Program-made: the position numbers and the translations under genes | The notes under the pieces: generated by a model | What the model was told of the DNA's origin: nothing | The model's input: the letters and a program-made list of their open reading frames with translations, nothing else | The model's database searches: none | Source: Imhoffiella purpurea | GTDB lineage: Bacteria > Pseudomonadota > Gammaproteobacteria > Chromatiales > Chromatiaceae | Length of the DNA stretch: 64,000 nt | Assembly: GCF_000585215.1 (NCBI RefSeq) | Contig: NZ_AONC01000006.1 | Location: 1-64,000, forward strand | Reading direction: 5' to 3' | Shown here: piece after piece, positions 31,419 through 39,555 of the stretch | Position numbering within the stretch: position 1 is the stretch's first letter | Layout: each line of letters starts with the position of its first letter

Positions 31419-33806
31419 ATGAATGACATCCTTGACCCGGAAGGATCGCATCCTTGCGAGACAGCGGATTCGAGCCGGGAGGATCTCGCCGAACCCTATC
31501 GGCGGCTCGCGAGCCATGGCGGGCCCCAGCTCCAGCGCGTCACCGACGCCTTGCCCGCGCTCATCTCCTATATCGATAACGAGATGAGATACAGGTTCGT
31601 CAACAGGGCCTATACCCGGCTGCTCGGCTTCGAGCACGAGAGGGTCCAGGGGCATCGCGTCGCCGATGCCCTGGGGCCGGAGATCTACGATCAGCTGCGG
31701 GTCTATCTCGAGACCGCCCTGGCGGGCCGTGAGGTGGCCTATCGGTTCAGCTACGACCACCCGACTCGCGGGCGGCTCCATTTCGAGGGCTCCTATCTGC
31801 CGCATCGCGACGGCAACGGACGGGTCCTGGGGCTCTATTCCCTGGCTCGCGATATCACCCGTCAGACGCTGGTCGAGTCCGAGCTCGGGCGTCGGGACGG
31901 TATCCTCTGTGCCGTGGCCAATCTCTCGCAGCTGTTCCTCAAGGCCAATCGCTGGACCCATGTCATGGCCGATGCGCTGGAACAGCTCGGTCGAGCCGCC
32001 GGGGTCAGCCGTGCCTATCTGTTCGAGGGATCGCGCGACCGCGACTGCGGGCATGGCTGCCGCCTGGGCTACGAGTGGTGCGCGGAGGATCTGGAGCCGA
32101 CCCGGGCGCGGTGGGAACGACTCGAGATCGACTGGCGGGCACTGGACCTGTGGCACTGGTATCTCGTCCTGAGCAGCGGTGGAAGTCTGAGCTGTCTGCG
32201 TCGCGACTATTCGCCCGCCGAGGAGCGGTTTCTGGTTCCTTTGGGGGTGAGATCCCTGCTCCTGGTGCCGCTCTTGGTCGACGGCGTCTTCTCCGGATTC
32301 CTGGGCTTCGACGATTGTCACGAGGAGCGGGTCTGGTCGCTGCCCGAGGTCGCGGCGCTCCAGTCGGCGGTCGCCGTGATGGCGGCGGCGATCGAGAAGG
32401 CGGACATGGGCCGGCGTCTGGCCGAGCGCGAGCGTCGCTATGTGCTGGCCACCGAGGCCGGCAGGGTGGGGGTCTGGGAATGGGATCTGAGCACCGACAG
32501 GGTCTTCAGCGATCCTGTTCTGCACCGCATCCTCGGTTGCGTCTCGGGCGGCATCGATGCCGATGCCGATGCCGATGTCGATCATCTGATCGCCTCTCTG
32601 CCTCCTCGGGACCGCTCGTCCGCCAGCTTGCTGCGCCGGAAACTGGAGAGGGGCGAGTTGACCGAGTTCGATCAGTTGCTGCGCGTCCCCGGACGGAGCG
32701 GCTTCGATCTCTGCCTGGCCTTTCGCGGTACCCTGGTGCGCGATTCCGCGGGAATGCCCTCGAAGGTCGTCGGGACCGCCATCGATCTCAGCGATCGGCA
32801 TCGGGTCGAGGAGGAGCTGCGCCGGGCCAACGACGAATGGTCCAAGACCTTCGACACGGTTCCGGATCCGATCCTGATCCTCGATGTCGAGGGCCGGATC
32901 CTCAAGGTCAACCGGGCCTGTTCCGAGCGGTTCGGCAGCGGTATCGAGAGCCTGATGATGCGTCTCCACCGCGCCGTTCCGACGCTCGGCGGTCAGGGTG
33001 GGCAACCCCGCGTCAGCGAGATCGAGGAGGACGGACCGGGGCGTCTTTTGCGCGTTACAATGTCCCCATTGTACGATCATGCGGAGCGGCTCTGCGGCTG
33101 GGTTCACGTCATCCACGACATCACCGATCGCCAGCGTGCCGAGCGCGATCGGCTGGCCAAGCTCGAGCGGCAGCGCGATGTGCTGGTGCGGGAGGTGCAT
33201 CACCGCATCAAGAATCATCTCCAGGGGCTGATCGGGCTGCTCTCGCTGGGCGCCAGCGAGCAGACCGGGTGCAGCGGCGTCATCGCCGGGGCGGTCGCTC
33301 AGGTGCAGTCGATCTCCGCCGTCTATGGGCTTCAGAGCCGCGATGCCGGGTCGGACGTCTGTTTTCGCGAGATGCTCGAGGCGATAGTATCCAACGTCAA
33401 GGGGTTCAGCCCGGTTCCCCTGCTGCTGGCCCCCGAGGAGGCGAGCGGGCGCGAGCCCCGCATCGCCCGCGACAAGGCCGTGGTACTGGCCCTGGTGGTC
33501 AACGAACTGCTCGTCAACGCCGTGAAATGGAGCACGCCGGATACCGCTGGCTGTCCGGTCGAGCTGACGCAGCGCAACGATCGGGAATGGCTGGTCCTCG
33601 TCATCAGCAATGCGGGCGCCCTGCCGGCCGGGTTCGATTTCGATGCCGGGCGGGGGCTGGGAACCGGACTCGAGTTGTTGCGGGACATGCTTCCGCATCA
33701 GGGGGCGCGCCTCTCGATCGAGCAGCTCGAGGGGCGGGTCGCGGCGACGGTGCGCATGGGGCCGCCGCTGCTGATCGATTCTCCGGCGATGGATGCTTCG
33801 GCATGA
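31419..33806 (+). CDS. PAS/GAF sensor histidine kinase, HisKA_2 type
   Basis: A 795-residue soluble kinase without membrane segments. Order of domains: PAS (about 40-155), GAF (about 175-325), PAS (about 340-455), PAS (about 465-575), HisKA_2 with the phosphoacceptor in REVHHRIKNHLQGLIGLLSL (histidine near residue 592), and a C-terminal ATPase domain with NELLVNAVKWS as N-box and GRGLGTGLELL as G-box. HisKA_2 kinases commonly signal to ANTAR-type regulators, and such a regulator gene follows directly. A short GATGCC repeat near 32556 encodes a DADADAD stretch between strands. Confidence 0.88.
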   Translation: MNDILDPEGSHPCETADSSREDLAEPYRRLASHGGPQLQRVTDALPALISYIDNEMRYRFVNRAYTRLLGFEHERVQGHRVADALGPEIYDQLRVYLETALAGREVAYRFSYDHPTRGRLHFEGSYLPHRDGNGRVLGLYSLARDITRQTLVESELGRRDGILCAVANLSQLFLKANRWTHVMADALEQLGRAAGVSRAYLFEGSRDRDCGHGCRLGYEWCAEDLEPTRARWERLEIDWRALDLWHWYLVLSSGGSLSCLRRDYSPAEERFLVPLGVRSLLLVPLLVDGVFSGFLGFDDCHEERVWSLPEVAALQSAVAVMAAAIEKADMGRRLAERERRYVLATEAGRVGVWEWDLSTDRVFSDPVLHRILGCVSGGIDADADADVDHLIASLPPRDRSSASLLRRKLERGELTEFDQLLRVPGRSGFDLCLAFRGTLVRDSAGMPSKVVGTAIDLSDRHRVEEELRRANDEWSKTFDTVPDPILILDVEGRILKVNRACSERFGSGIESLMMRLHRAVPTLGGQGGQPRVSEIEEDGPGRLLRVTMSPLYDHAERLCGWVHVIHDITDRQRAERDRLAKLERQRDVLVREVHHRIKNHLQGLIGLLSLGASEQTGCSGVIAGAVAQVQSISAVYGLQSRDAGSDVCFREMLEAIVSNVKGFSPVPLLLAPEEASGREPRIARDKAVVLALVVNELLVNAVKWSTPDTAGCPVELTQRNDREWLVLVISNAGALPAGFDFDAGRGLGTGLELLRDMLPHQGARLSIEQLEGRVAATVRMGPPLLIDSPAMDASA

Positions 33807-33859
33807 CTCGCCGGAAGGCATCGTCGGTCATGAATGGGATGCTCGGCTCACGAGGTGAT

Positions 33860-34525
33860 ATGTACACATCGACACTGTTGGTCGTGGACGATGATGAGGT
33901 CGTGCTGGCGACCTTCGGCAAGGGTCTTCGGGATGCCGGTTTTCTCGTGGAACTGGCCAGCTCGGGTTCCGAGGCCCTGATGAAGGCGAGGTCGGATCCC
34001 CCCGATCTGGCGATCCTGGATCTGCGCATGCCGGGGCTCTCCGGGGTGGATACCGCCGATCTGATGCGTGAGATGGGGGTCCCCGTCGTCTTCCTGTCGG
34101 CCTATGACGATCGGGAATCGGTCGAGCAGGCGGTCAGCCGCGGGGCGCTGGGCTATCTGGTCAAGCCCATCGACGCGGTGCGGGCCATTCCCGGTATCCG
34201 GACCGCCCTGGAACGGGCCCGAGAGATTCGCGATCTGCTCGAGCAGAAGGAGCGTCTCGCCCATGCCGTCGATACGGGCAGTCTGGTCAATGTCGCGATC
34301 GGGATACTGATGGAGCGTCACCACATCGGCCGCAACGAGGCCTTCGAGACGATGCGCGAGCGATCGCGCAACGAGCGCCGCAAGGTGCGCGAGGTGGCCG
34401 TCGACGTGCTGAACGCCTGGCAGCTGATCAACGATCTGCGTCCCTCGGCTCCGGGCGGGTCGGAGGAGTCCCCGCTCCCCTCGCGCGGCCGGCAGGGCAA
34501 GAAGGAGGCGGGACGCTCTGGTTGA
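33860..34525 (+). CDS. Response regulator with ANTAR RNA-binding output domain
   Basis: A 221-residue regulator. The receiver domain (about 1-120) has the acidic pair in LLVVDDDE, the phosphoacceptor in LAILDLRMPGLSG and the lysine in YLVKPID. The ANTAR domain (about 130-195) has VNVAIGILMERHHIGRNEAF, then MRERSRNERRKVREVAVDVL. ANTAR proteins act as antiterminators by binding paired hairpins in mRNA leaders. The chosen ATG has GAGGTGAT directly upstream; an ATG at 33803 overlapping the kinase stop is an alternative. The C-terminal tail is Gly/Ser/Lys-rich and probably disordered. Confidence 0.88.
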   Translation: MYTSTLLVVDDDEVVLATFGKGLRDAGFLVELASSGSEALMKARSDPPDLAILDLRMPGLSGVDTADLMREMGVPVVFLSAYDDRESVEQAVSRGALGYLVKPIDAVRAIPGIRTALERAREIRDLLEQKERLAHAVDTGSLVNVAIGILMERHHIGRNEAFETMRERSRNERRKVREVAVDVLNAWQLINDLRPSAPGGSEESPLPSRGRQGKKEAGRSG

Positions 34526-34610
34526 TGCCTCGGGGCGCGAGCCCGGTTGAACCCGGGTTGGCCTCATGCTATGTATTGATCCGGCCGATCGACGGTCGGT
34601 GCTCGAGTCA

Positions 34611-34638
34611 CGGAGGACCCTGACCCCGACGTCCTCCG
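34611..34638 (+). promoter_or_regulatory. Hairpin in the leader between the ANTAR regulator and the PAS-GGDEF-EAL-CZB gene
   Basis: CGGAGGAC (34611-34618) pairs perfectly with GTCCTCCG (34631-34638) around a 12-base loop. A smaller stem lies just upstream at about 34581-34600. The 201-base gap is large for this region, where most genes abut, so it may carry a structured leader. A clean pair of hexaloops, as ANTAR proteins need, is not evident. Confidence 0.35.
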
Positions 34639-34726
34639 GTCTCTCGGTCCGCGTCCCCTGTCCCCGGACGCCTCTCGCCTTGAACGACCGCCCTTCCCCC
34701 GCGGCCTTATCCATACTGGTGTGCCG

Positions 34727-36934
34727 ATGGATGAGCACGATCGGGATTCTCTCCCGGATGTTCGCCCGAGGGTTCCGAGGTCGGCGGACGGCCAACCGAC
34801 GGTAGCGACGGGTGGGAAATGTGCCGCCTGGCCATTTCTGGACTCCGGACCGGCCCTTGCCGAGGCCATCTTCAGGAATGCCCGCGAGGGTATCCTGGTG
34901 ACCAATGCCGAGGGGCTGGTCATCGACATGAACGACGCATTCGGTCTGATTTCCGGCTATTCGCGCGAGGACATCCTGGGTCGCAGCCTGTTCTCCCCGG
35001 CCTCCGGGACCCTGGGATCTGTCTCCATCCCGGACGTGTGGCGCGATCTCGTCGACAAGGATCATTGGCATGGCGAGATCTGGAACCGGCACGCCGACGG
35101 TCGGTTCTTCCCGGGGACGGCGATCATCGACGCCGTGCGCGATCCCCAGGGGGTGCGGCGGCATTTCGTGGGACTCTTCTTCGAACTCTCGGGCCACGAG
35201 GAGCATCGTCGCCATCTGGAATACGTCGCCCATTACGATCTGCTGACCGGTCTGCCCAATCGGGTCCTGCTGGCCGAGCGGCTCCAGCGCGCCATGCTCG
35301 AGGTCAAGCGGCGCGGCCGACGCCTGACGGTCGCCTATCTGGACCTGGATGGCTTCAAGTCGATCAACGACCTCTATGGTCACGACGTCGGCGACCGGCT
35401 CTTGATCACGCTCGCCCAAAGGATGCCGCAGGCGCTGCGCGAAGGAGACACCATCGCCCGTCTCGGCGGGGACGAGTTCGTTGCCGTGCTCCTGGATACC
35501 GACGAGGATGCCGTCTGCGAGCCCATTCTCCGGCGTCTGCTCACCGCCGCCTCGGATTCGGTGCTGGCTGGCGAACTCATCCTCCAGGTGTCGGTCAGCA
35601 TCGGCATCACCCATTACCCTCAGGCCCATGAGGTCAACGCCGATCAGCTCCTGCGCCAGAGCGATCAGGCCATGTATCAGGCCAAGCTCGCGGGCAGGAA
35701 CGGCTATCAGCTGTTCGACTCGGACCAGGCGCACAGCCAGAAGGACCGCCACGAGTGCCTGGTGCGCCTGCGTGCCGGACTCGAGCGCAACGAACTCGTG
35801 CTCCACTATCAACCCAAGGTCAACATGCGCTCGGGGGTCGTGGTCGGGGCCGAGGCGCTGATCCGCTGGCAGCATCCAGAGCGCGGTCTGCTGTCGCCGG
35901 CGGCCTTTCTGCCGGCCCTGGAAGGACACGCCCTGGCGGTCGAGGTGGGCGAGTGGGTCATCCGCAGCGCATTGAGACAGCTGCGCGTCTGGCGCTCGGC
36001 CGGTCTCGAGATCCCCGTGAGCGTCAATGTCGGGGCCCATCAGCTGCAGCAGACCGATTTCATGGACCGTCTGTCGATGCTGCTGTCGGCCCATCCGGAT
36101 GTTCCGCCCGGTCTGTTGGAGCTCGAGGTCGTCGAGAGCAGCGCTCTGCAGGACACCGAGCAGGTGTCCAGGATCATGCATGAATGCGCCGGGATCGGCG
36201 TGCGCTTCTCGCTCGACGATTTCGGTACCGGCTATTCCTCGCTGACCTATCTGAAACGTCTTCCGGTTTCCTCGCTCAAGATAGACCAAACCTTCGTGCG
36301 CGACATGCTCGACGATCCGGACGATCTTTCGATCCTGGAGGGCGTGCTGGGCCTGGCCAGGGCCTTCGAGCGCGAGGTGATCGCCGAGGGGGTGGAGACG
36401 GTGGAGCATGGGCGCTTGCTGCGCCAGCTCGGCTGCGAGCTGGCGCAGGGTTTCGGAATCTCGGCGGCCATGCCGGGGGGCGAGCTGCCGGCCTGGGTGG
36501 CGGCCTGGCGGCCCCCGACGCTCTGGGCGAGCGAGTCGCGGATGGAGCGAGACGATCTGCCCCTGATCTTCGCCCATGTCGAGCATCGTGCCTGGCTGCG
36601 CAAGCTCGAGGGGGTCGTGCGTTTCGACCGAACCTCGCCACCGCCCCTGGATGGGCGCCATTGCCGCTTCGGTCGCTGGCTCCATGGCGAGGGTCGCGCC
36701 CGTTACGGAGGACTCGAATCCTTCGATGTCCTGAGCGCCAGGCACCATTGGATCCACGCGCGTGCGGTCGAGATGCTGGAGCTCAAATATCAGGCGCGGG
36801 ACGAGGAGGCGCTGGCGCTGCTCGATGAGCTCATGGTGGCGCGCGAGTCGTTCCTCGAGCAGCTGCTGTCGCTGGCTCGGGTGCCGCGCGTGTCGGGCCC
36901 GAGGCCGCTCGGCCGGCTTCCAGATCGCCCTTAA
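34727..36934 (+). CDS. PAS-GGDEF-EAL-CZB cyclic-di-GMP enzyme
   Basis: A 735-residue soluble protein. A PAS domain (about 42-155) is followed by GGDEF (about 170-330) with intact RLGGDEF near residue 244, EAL (about 345-595) with EALIRW, DDFGTGYSS and EGVET, and a C-terminal CZB domain (about 612-715). The CZB ligand pattern is HVEHRAW, CRFGRWLHGEGRARYG, then HHWIHARAVE. All catalytic motifs of both the cyclase and the phosphodiesterase are kept. In DgcZ, a CZB domain makes zinc inhibit a GGDEF cyclase, so zinc control of c-di-GMP is a reasonable inference. A GTG at 34721 is an alternative start. Confidence 0.9.
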   Translation: MDEHDRDSLPDVRPRVPRSADGQPTVATGGKCAAWPFLDSGPALAEAIFRNAREGILVTNAEGLVIDMNDAFGLISGYSREDILGRSLFSPASGTLGSVSIPDVWRDLVDKDHWHGEIWNRHADGRFFPGTAIIDAVRDPQGVRRHFVGLFFELSGHEEHRRHLEYVAHYDLLTGLPNRVLLAERLQRAMLEVKRRGRRLTVAYLDLDGFKSINDLYGHDVGDRLLITLAQRMPQALREGDTIARLGGDEFVAVLLDTDEDAVCEPILRRLLTAASDSVLAGELILQVSVSIGITHYPQAHEVNADQLLRQSDQAMYQAKLAGRNGYQLFDSDQAHSQKDRHECLVRLRAGLERNELVLHYQPKVNMRSGVVVGAEALIRWQHPERGLLSPAAFLPALEGHALAVEVGEWVIRSALRQLRVWRSAGLEIPVSVNVGAHQLQQTDFMDRLSMLLSAHPDVPPGLLELEVVESSALQDTEQVSRIMHECAGIGVRFSLDDFGTGYSSLTYLKRLPVSSLKIDQTFVRDMLDDPDDLSILEGVLGLARAFEREVIAEGVETVEHGRLLRQLGCELAQGFGISAAMPGGELPAWVAAWRPPTLWASESRMERDDLPLIFAHVEHRAWLRKLEGVVRFDRTSPPPLDGRHCRFGRWLHGEGRARYGGLESFDVLSARHHWIHARAVEMLELKYQARDEEALALLDELMVARESFLEQLLSLARVPRVSGPRPLGRLPDRP

Positions 36935-36955
36935 ACGACCGCAGAGGACTGATCC

Positions 36956-38539
36956 ATGGGGTTTGTGATATCGGGTTTCTCGGTTGGAGTCAGGCTGATC
37001 ATCCTCGTCTGTTGCGGACTCCTGTTCGGCCTGGCCATCGGTTTCCTGACCGCCTTCCTGTTCTGGGGCCGGCCGGTCGATCCGGGGACGCTCGGTGTGG
37101 CGGCCGACTATCCCTGGTCCTTCGGTGCCGGGATCCTGGGCATTTTCATCCTCTTCGTTCTCATGTCCTGGTCCGTCATCTGCGACATCAGATCTCCACT
37201 CCAGAACCTGAGTCAGTCGATGCGGCGAATCGCCGAGGACGGCTGCGTCGATCCTCTCGGCGGTTTCGATCGGAATGACGAAATCGGACGCATGAGCGCC
37301 GCGCTCCAACAGCTGTTGGGACGTATGCGAGATTTCTTGGTCGCCGTGCAGTGCGAGCTGTCGGGCTTGGTGCTCGCGGGAGAGGGTCTGTCGTCCACCG
37401 GAGCTCGGGTGTCGCGGCAGATGCATCGGTTGGACCGAGAGACCTCCCTGGTCGCCTCCGCCGTCAAGCGGATGTCCGCCTCGGCCGAGGAGATCGCGCG
37501 CAACGTCGGGGCGACCGCGAAGAATTCCGGTGACCTGGATCGGCAGGCGCTGGCGGGTCGGGAGGTCGTCGACGGTGCGCTGGTCGCGATCGAGACATTG
37601 GCCGCGGGGATACGGGATGCGGGCGACCGCGTGGGGCGCCTCGCCCAGGATGCCGAGGGTATCCGTTCGGCCGTCGAGACGATCCATGGGATCGCGGATC
37701 AGACCCATCTCCTGGCGCTCGACGCCGCCAGCGAGGCCGCCAAGGCCGGAGAGCGGGGGCGGGGATTCTCGATCCTGGCCGAGGATGCGCGTGAGCTGGC
37801 CCGGCGTACCCAGCTATCGGCCGATGAGATTCGGCTTCGGATCGAGCGTCTCGACCAGGACGTCGGAGAGACGCTGGATCGAATGAAGTCCTGTCTGGAC
37901 TCTACCGGTGAGGGACTGAGGCTTGCCACGGAGGCCCGGCAGACATTGGATTCCATTCATGACTCGGCGACCGCGATCGGCGCGCTGAGCGCACAGATCG
38001 CCAGGGCCTCCCTGGATCAGAGCCGGGTGTCCGAGGAGGTCGCCCGCACCATGGTCGATATGGATAGAATCGCCGCTGCCATGCTCGATCTGGGGGGGGA
38101 ATCCGCTGGCCGGAACGGCCGGTTCGGCTCCGCTCTGGCGAAGGTCGTCGACGCACTCGGGGCCTTCCATACCGTCGACGACTGGGCCTACCAGATCGCC
38201 GCGGCCAAGACCGCGCATCTGTTGTGGAAGATGCGTGTGCGCGCCTTTCTCGACGGCCATCTCGAGTTGTCGGCCGACGAGTCGATGTCGCATCTGGACT
38301 GCGGGCTCGGCCGCTGGCTGGAGGCGCTGTCGGCCAGGCGCACGCGGCTTCCCGAGGCGCTCGTGGCGATCGCCGCGCCGCACCAGTCGCTGCATCGGCT
38401 GGTTGGGCAGATCGTCGAGCTCGAGCGGGCGGGGCATGCGTCCGAGGCCGAGCGGCTCTTCGACCAGTTCGAGCAGGATTCCATGGCGATTCTGGAGGGG
38501 CTCGATCGGGCGCTGCTGGACGTCGGGAGATGGGGCTAG
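36956..38539 (+). CDS. Divergent methyl-accepting chemotaxis protein with CZB domain
   Basis: A 527-residue receptor-like protein. Two membrane helices (about 12-37 and 56-78) are separated by fewer than 20 residues, so there is no periplasmic sensor. HAMP and a coiled-coil signalling domain follow. The hairpin tip reads DQTHLLALDAASEAAKAGER instead of the near-invariant [18 protein letters not shown], so contacts to CheA/CheW may be changed. The CZB domain (about 410-510) has AHLLWKMRVRAF, CGLGRWLEAL and HQSLHRLVGQ. It starts 21 bases after the c-di-GMP enzyme gene and probably shares its transcript. Confidence 0.85.
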   Translation: MGFVISGFSVGVRLIILVCCGLLFGLAIGFLTAFLFWGRPVDPGTLGVAADYPWSFGAGILGIFILFVLMSWSVICDIRSPLQNLSQSMRRIAEDGCVDPLGGFDRNDEIGRMSAALQQLLGRMRDFLVAVQCELSGLVLAGEGLSSTGARVSRQMHRLDRETSLVASAVKRMSASAEEIARNVGATAKNSGDLDRQALAGREVVDGALVAIETLAAGIRDAGDRVGRLAQDAEGIRSAVETIHGIADQTHLLALDAASEAAKAGERGRGFSILAEDARELARRTQLSADEIRLRIERLDQDVGETLDRMKSCLDSTGEGLRLATEARQTLDSIHDSATAIGALSAQIARASLDQSRVSEEVARTMVDMDRIAAAMLDLGGESAGRNGRFGSALAKVVDALGAFHTVDDWAYQIAAAKTAHLLWKMRVRAFLDGHLELSADESMSHLDCGLGRWLEALSARRTRLPEALVAIAAPHQSLHRLVGQIVELERAGHASEAERLFDQFEQDSMAILEGLDRALLDVGRWG

Positions 38540-38559
38540 CGCCCGTCGGGGGCGGTCGG

Positions 38560-39555
38560 TCAGGACGAGCTCAGCTCGCGTGCGTCCCATTGGTCCTTGA
38601 TGCCTAGTATGCGGGGCAGGATCTCAAGGAAATGTCCGACCAGGCGCGGCTCGAAGTGGGTCCCCGAGCTGGTTCTCAGGGTATCCACCGCCTTTTCGAT
38701 CGGCCAGGCATCCTTGTAGGGACGCTTCATGGTCAGGGCGTCGAAGACATCGGCGACGGCGACGATACGCGCCGATTCCGGGATGGCCTCGCCTGCGAGT
38801 CCATCCGGATAGCCGCTGCCGTCCCATTTCTCATGATGACGCAGTGCGATTTCGGCCGCCGATGCGAACACCGGGGCGTCGCTCTTGCTCAGGATGTCGT
38901 AGCCGATACGGGCATGGGTCTTCATCACCTCCCATTCGTGCGCGTCCAGCTTGCCGGGCTTGCGCAGGATCTCGCCCGGAATGCCGATCTTGCCGGTATC
39001 GTGCATGGGGGCGGCGCGTTCGAGATCCTCGCAAGCGGCCTGGCTCCAGCCGCAGGCACCGGCCAGCTCGCGCGCGAACGCGGCCATGCGCCATATATGG
39101 GCTCCGGTATCCGTGTCGTTGTAATGGCCGGCCTCGCCGAGCATGGACAGCGCGTCGCCATAGCTCTTCTCCAGGCGCGAGGCCTGGACGAGGGAGAGAT
39201 GGGTCTTGACCCGGGCGCGCACGATGGGCGCCGACAGAGGCTTGACGATGTAATCGACCGCGCCGGCGTCGAACCCGGCCGCCTCGTCGCCCACGTTGGC
39301 CAGCCCGGTGACGAAGATGACCGGGATGGGTTCGGTCGTCGGGTCGGTCTTGAGGGCGCGGCAGACGGCGTATCCGTCGAGGTCGGGCATCTGGATGTCG
39401 AGCAGGATCAGCGAGGGCTGGCGGGCGACGGCGGCCCTCAGCGCCTCCTGGCCGCTGCGGGCGAAGATCAGCGGATGATCCCCGGCGAGAACCTGACGCA
39501 TGGCCGCCAGGTTCTGGGGCTCGTCGTCGACGACCAGAATTGGACCGTTGCGCAT
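38560..39555 (-). CDS. Response regulator with HD-GYP c-di-GMP phosphodiesterase domain
   Basis: A 331-residue protein. The receiver domain (about 1-125) has ILVVDDEPQN, LILLDIQMPDLDGY with the phosphoacceptor aspartate, and YIVKPLSAP. The HD-GYP domain (about 150-315) has PMHDTGKIGIPGEIL and ALRHHEKWDGSGYPDGLAG, the complete catalytic signature. It should degrade c-di-GMP when phosphorylated. Its ATG shares one base with the stop of the upstream hybrid kinase (TGATG), which is the likely phosphodonor. Confidence 0.93.
   Translation of the reverse strand: MRNGPILVVDDEPQNLAAMRQVLAGDHPLIFARSGQEALRAAVARQPSLILLDIQMPDLDGYAVCRALKTDPTTEPIPVIFVTGLANVGDEAAGFDAGAVDYIVKPLSAPIVRARVKTHLSLVQASRLEKSYGDALSMLGEAGHYNDTDTGAHIWRMAAFARELAGACGWSQAACEDLERAAPMHDTGKIGIPGEILRKPGKLDAHEWEVMKTHARIGYDILSKSDAPVFASAAEIALRHHEKWDGSGYPDGLAGEAIPESARIVAVADVFDALTMKRPYKDAWPIEKAVDTLRTSSGTHFEPRLVGHFLEILPRILGIKDQWDARELSSS

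Noticed and set aside
32552-32585. GATGCC hexanucleotide repeats in the sensor kinase gene
   Set aside because: Only three exact copies, encoding a short Asp-Ala stretch between PAS elements. It looks like ordinary slippage in a loop.
33848-37708. Minus-strand open frame of more than 1200 codons opposite the kinase, ANTAR and PAS-GGDEF-EAL genes
   Set aside because: It spans several genes with clear catalytic motifs on the plus strand and shows no motif of its own.
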